Shown: positions 35,521-44,841 of the stretch, in pieces
Layout of the letters: each line of letters opens with the position of its first letter
Numbering within the stretch: the first letter of the stretch is position 1
Notes under the pieces: model-generated
The model's input: only the letters and a program-made list of their open reading frames with translations
Database searches by the model: none
What the model was told of the DNA's origin: nothing
Assembly: GCF_002855515.1 (NCBI RefSeq)
Contig: NZ_PKRP01000007.1
Span: 1-64,000, forward strand
Source of the DNA: Rhizobium sp. TH135
GTDB taxonomy: Bacteria; Pseudomonadota; Alphaproteobacteria; Rhizobiales; Rhizobiaceae
Length of the DNA stretch: 64,000 bases
Direction of reading: 5' to 3'
Program-made: the position numbers and the translations under genes

Positions 35521-36002
35521 GGCGCGGTCTCCACGCCAGCCGCCGGCGCGGCAGCCGCGTCTGCCGGTGACGATGCCGCAGGCACGGTCTCCAGCCCGAC
35601 GAGAGCGATTTTCAGATAGCCGGCGTCCCGCAGCAGGTTCATGACCTCCATGAACTTGCCATAGTCGACGGTCTTGTCCGCACGCAGGAAGATGCGCGCG
35701 TCCTTGTTGCCTTCGGTCATCCGGTCGAGTGACATACCGAGCGCCTCGCGGGGCACGGTGTCATTGCCGAGAGAGAGGCTCATGTCCTCCTTCAGCGTCA
35801 CGTAGACCGGCTCGTCCGGACGCTCGGCGGGCTTTGCCGTAGACGCCGGCAGATCGACATTCACATCGACCGTCGAGAGCGGGGCAGCGACCATGAAGAT
35901 GATCAGCAGCACCAGCATCACGTCGATGAATGGCGTTACGTTAATCTCGTGGTTCTCGACGAGATCGTCGCCCGAACCGTTTTCCCTGATACCGCCGGCC
36001 AT
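35517..36002 (-). CDS. exbD: ExbD proton-channel subunit
   Basis: A 161-residue protein with one N-terminal membrane helix carrying the essential Asp in INVTPFIDVMLVLLIIFMV, then a periplasmic domain. The tail is Ala-rich. The start at 36002 lies 4 bp after the exbB stop and gives the canonical MAGGIRE N-terminus; the frame upstream overlaps exbB and is rejected. Works with ExbB to power TonB. Confidence 0.95.
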   Translation of the reverse strand: MAGGIRENGSGDDLVENHEINVTPFIDVMLVLLIIFMVAAPLSTVDVNVDLPASTAKPAERPDEPVYVTLKEDMSLSLGNDTVPREALGMSLDRMTEGNKDARIFLRADKTVDYGKFMEVMNLLRDAGYLKIALVGLETVPAASSPADAAAAPAAGVETAP

Positions 36003-36006
36003 CTGC

Positions 36007-37185
36007 TCACTCCGCCGCCATCGACATAGCCTTGGTCGCCTGGGCGACCCGGGCACTCTTGCGGAAGTCGAGATCGCGGCTCACCAGTCGTTCGATGCCA
36101 GCACCGGCATCGGCCAGCAGCTGGCGGTATCCGGTCACCGAGCGGGCGAACACGTTGTAGATGATCACAGCAGGAATGGCGGCCACGAGGCCCACAGCGG
36201 TGGCTAGTAGCGCCTCGGCAATGCCGGGGGCAACGACGGCGAGATTGGTCGTCTGTGTCTCAGCGATGCCGATAAAGGAGTTCATGATGCCCCAGACGGT
36301 GCCGAACAAGCCGACGAAGGGCGCCGTCGAGCCAATGCTGGCGAGCACACCGGTGCCGTTCGACATCTGGCGACCCGCCCTTGCCTCGATACGGGCAAGC
36401 GCCGAAGCCACACGCTCCTTCACGCCGTCGCCACCGACCTGATCGATCGCGGCATCCGACAGGCTCATCTCGTGCTGGGCGGCGCGCACCATGGTCGCCA
36501 CGACGCCACCACGGTTTTCAAGCGATTGCAGAGCATCGCGCAACTGGCGCGCCTGGGTGACGGCCTTCAGCCCGCGCTTGGCACGGGCTCGTGCGCCGAA
36601 AAGCTGCAGGGACTTGGCAAGCCACACGGTCCAGGTCAGGACCGAGGCGAGCGCCAGCATGATCATGACGGATTTGACCACCCAGTCGGCGGCCATGAAC
36701 ATGCCTTCCGGCGAAAGATCATGCGGCATGACTTTGTCTGCAGCTTCGGGCGCTTCCTGAGCGAGAGGCGACACCGGCTCGACCGGGGCGGCATCATTGA
36801 CAGGTTCAACCGGGGTCGCCGCAGCCGGAGCCACAGCAGGCGTGCTCGGCGCGGCAGGGGCCTGCGTGCTGGCAGGTGCGGCCTGAGCCTCGACGGCTGC
36901 CGGCTGGTTCACAACCGGATCAGCGGGCGCAGCGGAAGTCGCAGGCGATGCCGGGGAGGTTGCAACCGGAGCCGTCGATGTGGTCGGCTGTGAAGCAACG
37001 GCAGGCGCCTGAACGGGAGAGGCAGATTGCGAAGGCGCAACCGCCGGAGCAGGCTGGGCAGGAACAACACGAGGCTCCGTCGCAGTCGGCGCCGACTGCT
37101 GGGCAAAAGCAAGGGAAGCCCCGAGAAGAAGGGGAAGCAGAACGCCAAATCGCTTGAGCGAAGGTCCCGAATGAGTGAGCGACAT
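36007..37185 (-). CDS. exbB: ExbB proton-channel subunit with long periplasmic N-terminus
   Basis: A 392-residue ExbB. It has a signal-type N-terminus ([15 protein letters not shown]), a long Ala/Pro/Val-rich low-complexity stretch (about 25-150) and then the three-helix MotA/TolQ/ExbB core (about 170-385: [47 protein letters not shown]). The N-terminal extension is typical of rhizobial ExbB. AAGGAG precedes the start at 37185. First gene of the exbB-exbD-tonB operon. Confidence 0.95.
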   Translation of the reverse strand: MSLTHSGPSLKRFGVLLPLLLGASLAFAQQSAPTATEPRVVPAQPAPAVAPSQSASPVQAPAVASQPTTSTAPVATSPASPATSAAPADPVVNQPAAVEAQAAPASTQAPAAPSTPAVAPAAATPVEPVNDAAPVEPVSPLAQEAPEAADKVMPHDLSPEGMFMAADWVVKSVMIMLALASVLTWTVWLAKSLQLFGARARAKRGLKAVTQARQLRDALQSLENRGGVVATMVRAAQHEMSLSDAAIDQVGGDGVKERVASALARIEARAGRQMSNGTGVLASIGSTAPFVGLFGTVWGIMNSFIGIAETQTTNLAVVAPGIAEALLATAVGLVAAIPAVIIYNVFARSVTGYRQLLADAGAGIERLVSRDLDFRKSARVAQATKAMSMAAE

Positions 37186-37251
37186 TGGGAGCTCCTTGTA
37201 AACTGATGATGAAAACCTGGCGCCGTAGCCGCACCAGCACGCTGCCTTCCC

Positions 37252-37279
37252 CATATAAAACTTGATTAATCGTGACAAG
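37252..37279 (-). promoter_or_regulatory. Candidate promoter of exbB-exbD-tonB
   Basis: On the minus strand CTTGTC (37274-37279) and TATATG (37252-37257) are 16 bp apart, a fair match to the rhizobial sigma70 consensus CTTGAC and CTATAT. The AT-rich stretch TTGATTAAT lies between the boxes, where an iron regulator could bind; I see no clear Irr or RirA box. Confidence 0.45.
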
Positions 37280-37333
37280 TAATAAAAACAACCAGCGCGC
37301 GGTTTTCCCGCAACCGTTATCGAGCAGCGAGCA

Positions 37334-38263
37334 TCAACCGCGCTGTCGTTCCCGCTCGTAGAGTTCGGTCACGTCCTGACGTCGGCAAAGCTCGGTCCCC
37401 GGCGTCATGACCGCTGCCGCACCGGCAGCCTGGCCGAAGCGGAAGGCCTCCTCGATCTCGACCCCCTCGGCGAGCGACCAGACCATGCCGGCCACGAAAC
37501 TGTCTCCGGCACCGGTGGCCGAATTGACCGGCACGTCGATGGCAGGCAGGCGGATGATCCGGTCGGCCGACGCAAGCACGGCACCATCGCCGCCAAGCGT
37601 GACCGCGATATACTGCGCAGCGCCCGTCCGAACATGGGCCTGGGCGGCCGCCCCCACTTCTTCGTGCGACAGCTTGCGCCCGAGGAAGGCCTCGAACTCT
37701 CCGAGGCTCGGCTTAACGAGAAACATCTTCGATCGAGACAAAGCCTCTGCAAGCGGGGGGCCGGATGTGTCGAGAACGAAGCGCGCGCCCTTCTGCGTCA
37801 CGATATCCGCCAATCGCACATAGGTGTCATCGGGGGCGCCGCGCGGCAGGCTGCCGCTTGCGACGACATAGTCCGCATCGCTCGCCGCAATCGCCTCGAA
37901 CACAGGAGCAAGTTCCGCCTCGGTCACCAAGGGGCCTTCCGGCACGAAGCGATATTCGAGATTGGTCGAGGTCTCGTGAACCGCGTAGGCGACGCGAACG
38001 GGATCGTGAATCTTGAATGTCCGTTCCACGATCGGCAGAGGCTTCAACATCGCCTCCAGAAGCTCCCCCGTCGCGCCACCCGAAAGGAACATCAGCTCGC
38101 ATGTCCCGCCCAGCGTGGCGATGACGCGGGCAACATTGATGCCACCGCCGCCAGGGAACTGTTGCTGGTTGTGTGTCCGGGTCTTGTGCGTATGGCGCAC
38201 CACCTCTGCATCGCTGGAGATATCGATTGCAGGATTGAGCGCGAGGCAGAGGATTTTTGTCAT
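37334..38263 (-). CDS. pfkB: PfkB-family sugar-phosphate kinase (6-phosphofructokinase 2-like)
   Basis: A 309-residue ribokinase-fold kinase. Motif 1 is [19 protein letters not shown], motif 2 [10 protein letters not shown] with the catalytic Asp254 (Asp256 in E. coli Pfk-2). The family phosphorylates fructose-6-phosphate, fructose-1-phosphate or tagatose-6-phosphate; the exact substrate is not fixed by sequence. Most rhizobia lack classical PfkA, so a PfkB here could matter for sugar flow or be involved in another pathway. No PTS or aldolase gene is adjacent. Confidence 0.85.
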   Translation of the reverse strand: MTKILCLALNPAIDISSDAEVVRHTHKTRTHNQQQFPGGGGINVARVIATLGGTCELMFLSGGATGELLEAMLKPLPIVERTFKIHDPVRVAYAVHETSTNLEYRFVPEGPLVTEAELAPVFEAIAASDADYVVASGSLPRGAPDDTYVRLADIVTQKGARFVLDTSGPPLAEALSRSKMFLVKPSLGEFEAFLGRKLSHEEVGAAAQAHVRTGAAQYIAVTLGGDGAVLASADRIIRLPAIDVPVNSATGAGDSFVAGMVWSLAEGVEIEEAFRFGQAAGAAAVMTPGTELCRRQDVTELYERERQRG

Positions 38264-38499
38264 CGCATGAACCAGTCGCTGAAGAGGAGATTTGAATACT
38301 GCAATATCGATGCGACAGATCTAGGACGTGCAGGCATGCAGCCGCAACCCGGTCGTTAGGCGCACGTTCTCGATCAGGACGGGCGCGCTTTCACCGCATG
38401 TGCGAAAAGCTGAACACTGAGATCGCAGTCCGGGGATTGTCTTTGGCTCCCGAGACATTACCTTCGCTGCGCGTCCACCGAGGAAAGAAATAAGCAGCC

Positions 38500-39120
38500 A
38501 TGTATACCGGCATCGTGCAGACCGTCGCCCCGATCAAATCCGTCGTTCGCCACGACGGCTATACCACGTTCTTCATAGAGCTTCCCGAACGGCTGATGGT
38601 GGATTTGCAAATCGGCGCCAGCGTTTCGGTCGAAGGCGTATGCCTGTCTGTCACCTCGATGACCGACAACACGGTCACGTTCGACGCCATGGACGCGACA
38701 CTGGAGCGCACCAATCTCGGGACGATCAAAACGGGAGATGCCGTCAATATCGAACGTTCGGCCAAGCCGACCGATGAAAACGGCGGGCACAATATTGCCG
38801 GTCACATCGCGACAACAGCCGAACTCGTGGCAGCGAAGATGGAGATGCCTGGCGCATTCATTCGCTTTCGAGTGCCGGAAGAATGGGCGAAATATGTCTT
38901 CAAGCGCGGCTATCTCGCCGTAAACGGCGCGAGCCTGACGGTCGCAGAGGCTGAAGATGATACTTTCACCATCAACCTCATCCCCGAGACACTCCGCCAG
39001 ACAACTTTCCCCCGTTACAAGGCCGGTGACGCCCTCAATATCGAAGTCGACCATCAAACCATGGTCATGGTGGATGTTGTCGAGCGTACGCTCGAGCGGC
39101 TGATGTCAAAGCGCAGCTAG
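38500..39120 (+). CDS. ribE: Riboflavin synthase alpha-subunit-like protein
   Basis: A 206-residue protein made of two lumazine-binding repeats (about 1-95 and 96-195), similar along its length to E. coli riboflavin synthase, which makes riboflavin from two lumazine molecules. GVCLSV and NGASLTVAEAE mark the repeats; the NLIPETLRQTT segment is conserved. The usual MFTGIV start is MYTGIV, with Tyr for the functionally important Phe2. No rib genes or FMN riboswitch are next to it, so it may be a second copy or a lumazine-binding relative. GAGGAAAG precedes the start. Confidence 0.8.
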   Translation: MYTGIVQTVAPIKSVVRHDGYTTFFIELPERLMVDLQIGASVSVEGVCLSVTSMTDNTVTFDAMDATLERTNLGTIKTGDAVNIERSAKPTDENGGHNIAGHIATTAELVAAKMEMPGAFIRFRVPEEWAKYVFKRGYLAVNGASLTVAEAEDDTFTINLIPETLRQTTFPRYKAGDALNIEVDHQTMVMVDVVERTLERLMSKRS

Positions 39121-39133
39121 TCTAGGCTTCCGC

Positions 39134-39526
39134 TCAATGGCGGCTATGTGACCCGAGCTGCGGCACGTCTTTCATCAGGGCAACCAACACCTGGCGGTAA
39201 TCTGCGGGCTTCGGCGCGCAAAGCGCCTGCGGGATACCATTCTCTTCAATCTCCCGGATCGCTGAGCCTGAGACGATCCGGAACGGAATACCGCTGCGGC
39301 GCAGCCGCTGCACGATGGGTGTAACGTCACCGTCACGAACCTTGAAGTCAAGGATCGCACCGGAGATGTGTTCCGTTTCGAGTATCTCCAGCGCATCCCG
39401 AACGGTTTCCGTCGTGATGACGTTGACGCCGGCCCGCGCAACAGCGTCGGCTGCATCCATGGAAATGAAGACGTCGTCCTCGACGATGAGGATAGTATCG
39501 ATCGCTAGAGCCTGTCCTGGTCTCAT
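39134..39526 (-). CDS. Single-domain response regulator
   Basis: A 130-residue CheY-like receiver domain without output domain. Acidic pocket Glu16-Asp17-Asp18, phosphorylation site Asp60 in GAILDFKVRDG, Ser in IVSGSAI and the conserved Lys in CAPKPADY. No histidine kinase gene is close; it is convergent with the riboflavin-synthase-like gene (13 bp between). Stand-alone receivers of this type are frequent in rhizobia and act in phosphorelays or as phosphate sinks. Confidence 0.88.
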   Translation of the reverse strand: MRPGQALAIDTILIVEDDVFISMDAADAVARAGVNVITTETVRDALEILETEHISGAILDFKVRDGDVTPIVQRLRRSGIPFRIVSGSAIREIEENGIPQALCAPKPADYRQVLVALMKDVPQLGSHSRH

Positions 39527-39751
39527 GTTCGCACTCCCTTTGCGACCTCAACGCCCTCAACCGGGGTTTGTTCAGATTTTCTTAAACTGCCAAACAACAT
39601 GGTAAACAATGCGTTAAGCCGTTTACTTCGTTTCAGACTGACAAACTCATGACCGTCGCGCATGGTTCCCACATCTGTGCAGCTACAAGCGCCTATGGAA
39701 CATCCAGAATAGTCCGGCGTTACTCCGCCAACTCAAATCTGGAGAAGTGTC

Positions 39752-40138
39752 ATGCAGATAATCAGCACCGAAGTCACAGAAGCGAACGGCTCCACCGATG
39801 GCTTCCTCGTCGAATTCCTGGGCGACGGCGGTGAAAGCGTTTCCGTCCGTCTCGCACAGTCGGAGAGCGGTGGCCTGAGCCGAGACAACGCTTTGGCCAA
39901 GGCCCAGGTGGTTCTGCTGCAGGCCAGCCGTTTTGGCCTGTCGGAAGATGCCGGAGACGACGCCTCGTCTGACGCGTCCGAGCCGAGTGACGCCGTTGAA
40001 AGCCTGCGTCAGGAGCAGGAAAGCCGTGAACGCGGTGGCAGCGCCCTGCAGGAAGGCCTTGAAGACACCTATCCGGCAAGTGATCCGGTCTCGGCGACCT
40101 ATACCTCGACCGCAGGCGCCACCGAAAACAAGCACTGA
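39752..40138 (+). CDS. Hypothetical acidic protein with the EGLEDTYPASDP motif
   Basis: A 128-residue acidic, hydrophilic protein. The first 70 residues look like a small beta domain (DGFLVEFLGDGGESVSVRL) followed by an Ala/Leu helix. The C-terminal LQEGLEDTYPASDPVSAT is a motif I know from many small alphaproteobacterial proteins of unknown function. GGAGAAGTG lies upstream. It faces a minus-strand unit ending at the terminator 40139-40170. Confidence 0.7.
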   Translation: MQIISTEVTEANGSTDGFLVEFLGDGGESVSVRLAQSESGGLSRDNALAKAQVVLLQASRFGLSEDAGDDASSDASEPSDAVESLRQEQESRERGGSALQEGLEDTYPASDPVSATYTSTAGATENKH

Positions 40139-40170
40139 ACAAAACGGCGGGTACCAACAGGTGCCCGCCG
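40139..40170 (-). terminator. Terminator of the DUF3008-SDR-small protein unit
   Basis: An 11-bp stem with one wobble (40145-40155 with 40160-40170), loop AACA. On the minus strand it is followed by TTTTGTT. It lies 4 bp beyond the stop of the small frame at 40175 and next to the stop of the converging gene at 40138. Confidence 0.75.
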
Positions 40171-40174
40171 ATCA

Positions 40175-40354
40175 TCAAATGCCATCAGAACTGACGAGGT
40201 TCGGGCGCCGACCACCCTCGAACTCTCCCCCATCATCGTGCGGCTGCTGACCGTCCTTCCGGGCCTCTTGTTCGCCGGCTCCATTTTCCTCATCTGCGAA
40301 CTGTGCTTCTGGCAAATTGGCCTGTTCGCTACGCCGCGCGACACCGACTGACAT
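40175..40354 (-). CDS. Small hydrophilic hypothetical protein (59 residues)
   Basis: A 59-residue frame starting ATG at 40354 and ending TGA at 40175, very rich in Glu, Asp, Gln, Gly and Asn (ANLPEAQFADEENGAGEQEA), probably disordered. It begins 27 bp after the SDR stop in the same direction and ends just before the terminator, filling the space as an operon tail. No strong ribosome binding site is visible, so expression may rely on coupling. Function unknown; moderately supported. Confidence 0.45.
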   Translation of the reverse strand: MSVGVARRSEQANLPEAQFADEENGAGEQEARKDGQQPHDDGGEFEGGRRPNLVSSDGI

Positions 40355-40381
40355 CGGCTTGAAGGCGGTGACTGCTACCTA

Positions 40382-41170
40382 TCACCGCAACAGACTTTGC
40401 CCTCCATCCACCCAGATCGGCGTGCCCGTCACATGTCTCGACGCCTTCGAGGCAAGAAACGCAATGACTTCGGCGACGTCTTCGACCGTGCCAGCCTCAC
40501 CGCCCGTGAGTGGAATGTCGCCCTCCGGAAACTCGACCGGAACCTCCGTCTGCGCCTTCTTCCGCATGCTCGTATTGTCGTCGATCTCGGTCCCGATGGC
40601 ACCCGGGCAGATGGCATTGATGCGGATGCCGTGCTGCCCAAGTTCGAGGGCGAGCTGCTGCACCATCGCGAACTGCGCCGCCTTGGTGGCAGAATAGGCG
40701 GTGGCACCAGGGCTGGTGAACGTGCGCGTCCCGTTGATCGAGGAAATGACGATGATCGATCCGCCACTCTTCTTCATGTGGCGAACGGTGTGATGTAGAG
40801 TGAGGTATGTCCCGCGCAAATTGACCGCAATCGTCTTGTCGAATTCATCGGGTTTGAGATCGTCGATGGGCGCCCAGGTTCCATTGATACCTGCATTGGC
40901 GACGACGATGTTGAGGGCTTTGCGTTCGCTGATTAAGCGGTCGATGGCTTTGGCCATCTCGTCTTCCTGGCTCACATCGGCAAGCAGCACCATTCCCTCG
41001 CCGCCAGCCGCACGGATTTCGGCGAGTGTCTCCTCTAGCTCGTCCTCCGTCCTGCCCAACAGGCCGACATAGGCACCGCCCCGCGCCAGCGTGAGCGCCG
41101 CACCCTTTCCGATGCCAGACCCGGCCCCCGTCACCAGTGCCGTTTGGCCCTCGTATTCAGCAAGGCTCAT
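40382..41170 (-). CDS. Short-chain dehydrogenase/reductase
   Basis: A 262-residue classical SDR. Cofactor loop TGAGSGIGKG (about 14-23), NAGI (about 92), catalytic Ser in SSINGTRTF and the Tyr-x-x-x-Lys pair in AYSATKAAQ. The substrate is unknown. It overlaps the DUF3008 gene upstream by 4 bp. Such SDR plus DUF3008 pairs look like general stress genes. Confidence 0.88.
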   Translation of the reverse strand: MSLAEYEGQTALVTGAGSGIGKGAALTLARGGAYVGLLGRTEDELEETLAEIRAAGGEGMVLLADVSQEDEMAKAIDRLISERKALNIVVANAGINGTWAPIDDLKPDEFDKTIAVNLRGTYLTLHHTVRHMKKSGGSIIVISSINGTRTFTSPGATAYSATKAAQFAMVQQLALELGQHGIRINAICPGAIGTEIDDNTSMRKKAQTEVPVEFPEGDIPLTGGEAGTVEDVAEVIAFLASKASRHVTGTPIWVDGGQSLLR

Positions 41171-41358
41171 TTCTGCTTCCCCACATGTTCAGGCTTGTCC
41201 CCACGCTTGGTGGAAGCGAGTTCTTCGAGCTCTTTTTCCGTCATGCTCTTTTCCATGCTGCGGGATGCCCCCTTCAGATCGGAGACCTTGGCGTCGCCAC
41301 GCTTGGCTGCCAGTGCAGCGCCCGCAGCCTTCTGTTGTGCTTTCGACTTCGCTGGCAT
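41167..41358 (-). CDS. DUF3008 family small basic protein
   Basis: A 63-residue lysine- and alanine-rich protein beginning PAKSKAQQKAAGAALAAKRG and containing SRSMEKSMTEKELEELASTK, the DUF3008 pattern. Function unknown. GGAGAAG precedes the start at 41358, which also gives the family N-terminus; the longer frame from 41400 is not supported. First gene of a unit with the SDR. Confidence 0.8.
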   Translation of the reverse strand: MPAKSKAQQKAAGAALAAKRGDAKVSDLKGASRSMEKSMTEKELEELASTKRGDKPEHVGKQK

Positions 41359-41503
41359 TCGCTTCTCCGCTCGTCTCGCAAATTTCATGGGATGCGGCAT
41401 GAAAACCGGTGAATGAGGGGAAAGTTCCTGACGGCTCGGAGCACCGGAACAAAGGCGGGCGGTTGCGAATTAAGCTGCGCAACTCCAGACATCAGAGGAT
41501 CAG

Positions 41504-43582
41504 ATGGACGCCAAGAGCACGCATTTTCATGTCACGCCGGGCCAGTGGCACCAACTCGGCGCGTGCTTCGATGGAGAGGGTACCAACTTCGCTCTCTTTT
41601 CCGCTCACGCCGAGCGTGTCGAACTCTGCCTGTTCGACGAAAGCGGCAGCGTCGAGATCGCCCGCATCGAGCTTCCGGAATACACCAACGAAATCTGGCA
41701 CGGCTATCTGCCGGGCGTAAAACCGGGACAGCTTTACGGTTACCGGGTGCATGGCCCCTACGATCCTGAGAATGGTCACCGCTTCAACCCGAATAAACTG
41801 CTGCTCGACCCTTACGCGCGCGAAATCGTCGGCGACTACGCCTGGTCGAATGCGCATTTCGGTTACGACCTGGATGCGGAAGAGAAGGACCTGTCCTTCA
41901 ACACGTTGGACAGCGCGTCCTGCTCCCCGAAATGTCGTGTTGTTGATCCCGACGAGAGCCGGATTTCAAACAGCTTCACGCGCATTCCATGGGCAGAGAC
42001 CATCGTTTACGAAACCCACGTCAAGGGCTTCACCAAATTGCATCCGGCGATACCGGAAAACCTCAGAGGTACATTTGAAGGCCTCGGCCACAAGGCAGCC
42101 GTCGACTATGTGAAGAGCCTCGGCATCACGTCGATCGAGCTTCTGCCTGTGCACGCCTTCCCCGATGATAGCCACTTGATGGACAAGGGCCTGCAGAACT
42201 ACTGGGGCTACAACACCATCGGCTTCTTCTCCCCCGCCAGCCGCTACTACGGACCAAAGGGTCTCATCGGCTTCCGCGACATGGTGCGCGCCTTCCATGA
42301 TGCCGGCATCGAGGTCATTCTCGACGTCGTCTACAACCACACCGCCGAAGGCAATGAGCTGGGGCCGACGCTCTCCTTCAAGGGCATCGACAACTTCTCC
42401 TACTACCGCACCCTACCGGACCAGCACCGCTACTACATCAACGACACCGGCACCGGAAACACGGTCAACACCTCCCATCCCCGGGTTCTCCAGATGGTGA
42501 TGGACAGCCTGCGCTACTGGGCCGAGGAAATGCATGTCGACGGCTTCCGCTTCGACCTCGGTACGATCCTTGGTCGCGAACCCGATGGTTTCGACCAGCG
42601 CGGCGGCTTCTTCGACTCCGTAACGCAGGATCCGGTCCTGTCGAAAGTCAAGCTGATCGGTGAGCCCTGGGACATCGGTCCCGGCGGCTATCAGGTCGGC
42701 GGCTTCCCACCAGGCTGGGCCGAGTGGAATGACAAATACCGGGACTCGTCCCGCGAGTATTGGCTAAATGCCGACAACACTTCCCAGGATTTCGCTGCCC
42801 GCCTCCTGGGCTCCGGCGACATCTACGATTTGCGCGGCCGCCGCCCCTGGGCAAGCGTCAACTTCATCACCGCCCATGACGGCTTCACATTGAACGATCT
42901 GGTCTCCTACGACCAGAAGCACAATGACGCCAATGGCGAGGACAACAAGGACGGCCACGACCACAATCGCAGCCATAACTACGGCCATGAAGGACCGACC
43001 GACGACGCAGAGATCAACGCGATCCGCGAGCGCCAGAAGCGCAACTTCCTGGCGACGTTGTTCTTCTCGCACGGCACTCCGATGTTGCTCGCCGGAGACG
43101 AGTTCGGTCGCTCGCAGATGGGCAACAACAACGGCTATTGCCAGGACAGCGAAATCAGCTGGCTGCACTGGGAAGATCTGCCAGAGTCCTGCGAAGACCT
43201 GAGGGAATTCAGCAGCCGTGTGATTGCGCTCCGCAAGACCCAGCCGCTGCTGCGTCGTGAGAGCTGGCGCGACGGCACCATCATCGACTGGTACAATGTC
43301 GGAGGCGGCCATCAGGAGGCGGAGCACTGGCTCGATGGCAACCCACTGGCGCTGAAACTCCAGCGTCAGGATCTTGAAGCGGAAGACGGTGCCTGGCCGG
43401 AAGTCTTGATGCTGTTCAACCCGGTTGGGGAGGACATTGATTTCAGCCTTCCCGATACCGGCGGCGGCAACTGGCTGCTTGAGCTGAGCACGTTCGACGT
43501 CGAGCGGCACGGCGATATCGCCGAGGAGGGCAAGCCTTTCCGCCTTGAGGCCAGATCTCTCGCGCTCTTCCGGCGTGCCTGA
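41504..43582 (+). CDS. glgX: Glycogen debranching enzyme
   Basis: A 692-residue GH13 enzyme that removes short branches from phosphorylase-limit glycogen. N-terminal CBM48 (about 15-100), then the alpha-amylase barrel with region I DVVYNHTAEG, nucleophile Asp351 in DGFRFDLG, acid/base Glu387 in IGEPWD and Asp459 in TAHDGFT. Other glg genes are not in the window. AGAGGA precedes the start. It converges with the PAS gene (18 bp apart). Confidence 0.95.
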   Translation: MDAKSTHFHVTPGQWHQLGACFDGEGTNFALFSAHAERVELCLFDESGSVEIARIELPEYTNEIWHGYLPGVKPGQLYGYRVHGPYDPENGHRFNPNKLLLDPYAREIVGDYAWSNAHFGYDLDAEEKDLSFNTLDSASCSPKCRVVDPDESRISNSFTRIPWAETIVYETHVKGFTKLHPAIPENLRGTFEGLGHKAAVDYVKSLGITSIELLPVHAFPDDSHLMDKGLQNYWGYNTIGFFSPASRYYGPKGLIGFRDMVRAFHDAGIEVILDVVYNHTAEGNELGPTLSFKGIDNFSYYRTLPDQHRYYINDTGTGNTVNTSHPRVLQMVMDSLRYWAEEMHVDGFRFDLGTILGREPDGFDQRGGFFDSVTQDPVLSKVKLIGEPWDIGPGGYQVGGFPPGWAEWNDKYRDSSREYWLNADNTSQDFAARLLGSGDIYDLRGRRPWASVNFITAHDGFTLNDLVSYDQKHNDANGEDNKDGHDHNRSHNYGHEGPTDDAEINAIRERQKRNFLATLFFSHGTPMLLAGDEFGRSQMGNNNGYCQDSEISWLHWEDLPESCEDLREFSSRVIALRKTQPLLRRESWRDGTIIDWYNVGGGHQEAEHWLDGNPLALKLQRQDLEAEDGAWPEVLMLFNPVGEDIDFSLPDTGGGNWLLELSTFDVERHGDIAEEGKPFRLEARSLALFRRA

Positions 43583-43600
43583 TCTGCTCGATTGGGCCTG

Positions 43601-44599
43601 TCAGGCGCGTTGAAGCAACTCGAAATCGTAAAGCTGCCCGGCAACTGAAATACGCCGGGCAGAGATGACCACGGGCACAACATTGCCCGCCGCATCCCGG
43701 ATCTCTCCCCGCATTCCGACATAACCACCATCGCGGTCGAGCAGCATCAGACGCTCGACCCGGGCCTCGCTGCCGGAGACGACACCGGAGGCAACCATCT
43801 CGCTGCCCCGGATCTCGTCCCAGCTTTTGCCAACGAGATCGAGATAGGCCTGATTGACCCGGACGTAGCGCGAGCTCTTCTGGCCGATGCTCGAGATCGA
43901 GAAGGCGACCGGGGAAAGTTCGAACAGCGCCTGGATGACAGGCCCGGAGAGTGCGTTTGTCTCAGCCTGTTCGATGATCTCGCGGGAAAGGACCTTGTCG
44001 TCGCCGCTGGACCCAATCTCGTAGTCGGCTGGCATGGCCAGTTCGTCACGCAGGATGGCCACGAAACGCCAAAGATCGATCTCGAGAAACTGCGGCTTGT
44101 GGCTATCGTCCAGATGCTCGAGCCGAGCCGGCAGTTTGTCGATGGCATCCGACAGACGCTGCATCTCGCGGTCATTGCGCGCGCCTGCCAGCAGGCTTTT
44201 CAACTTGCCGAGTGCAATATCGTAGAGGATCGCATAGGCATCTTGCAGCTTTACAGACCGCTCAGCCTCGACCTCGTCCACAGGGCGCGAGCCATCTGCA
44301 ACCGGCAGGTCTTCGAGCAAGGCCCAGATGTTGCGCTCCTCGGGACACTCCTCCTGCTTGGCGGTTCCAAGCGGGGCGTAGCGGATGAGACTGAGGATTG
44401 TATCGACACCGAACTGGTTCACGTCGGATGAGACGACACTGCCGTCCGGACCAACCTCGAGTGCGGTGATACGGCTCGGTCCGCCATTGTCGTCGAAATA
44501 GACGCAAACCTCTGAGACATGCTCGGGAAATTCAAGCCAGGGGTGCTCGTTGCGAAACGCCTCGAGCGCTGAGTGGTCGAGCACTGTTAGGGCATACAT
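43601..44599 (-). CDS. PAS-domain protein of unknown output
   Basis: A 332-residue soluble protein. The C-terminal 105 residues form a PAS domain (LFELSPVAFSISSIGQKSSR, YVRVNQAYLDLVGKSWDEI, then a PAC-like strand pair). The N-terminal 220 residues are helical and acidic, with no kinase, GGDEF or HTH domain seen. It may be a sensor that signals through protein contact. The strong GGAGGAAG at the start sets Met at 44599; the extra 41 upstream residues are dropped. Confidence 0.75.
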   Translation of the reverse strand: MYALTVLDHSALEAFRNEHPWLEFPEHVSEVCVYFDDNGGPSRITALEVGPDGSVVSSDVNQFGVDTILSLIRYAPLGTAKQEECPEERNIWALLEDLPVADGSRPVDEVEAERSVKLQDAYAILYDIALGKLKSLLAGARNDREMQRLSDAIDKLPARLEHLDDSHKPQFLEIDLWRFVAILRDELAMPADYEIGSSGDDKVLSREIIEQAETNALSGPVIQALFELSPVAFSISSIGQKSSRYVRVNQAYLDLVGKSWDEIRGSEMVASGVVSGSEARVERLMLLDRDGGYVGMRGEIRDAAGNVVPVVISARRISVAGQLYDFELLQRA

Positions 44600-44762
44600 G
44601 ACGCTTCCTCCACAACCGGCCGTGGTGCAAACCACCTCATCCTGCCTCCTCAAGCAGGAATCGCCTGACGTCAGCATAAAGCAAACATACGGGCTTCTGA
44701 ACGTGTTTCTAGGCCCCGACAAGTGTATGAATGTTTAAGCTGGAATCCTGGAGTTCCGACAG

Positions 44763-44823
44763 TGTCGCAAGAATGCGACAGGCCGGCGCCCATACCCATC
44801 AATGGGTGGGGGGCACCGGCCTG
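44763..44823. terminator. Tandem hairpins downstream of gcdH
   Basis: Two adjacent dyads: TGTCGCA AGAA TGCGACA (44763-44780) and a long GC-rich imperfect stem (about 44779-44823) whose arms contain CAGGCCGG and CCGGCCTG with an inner ACCCAT/ATGGGT pair. They lie 19 bp beyond the gcdH stop. Without a T-run they are a weak terminator or an mRNA 3'-end structure. Confidence 0.45.
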
Positions 44824-44841
44824 CTTGGCTCGATTGGGAGA

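Noticed and set aside
38264-38499. FMN riboswitch before the riboflavin-synthase-like gene
   Set aside because: The conserved AGGGGCA-type and other core elements are absent.
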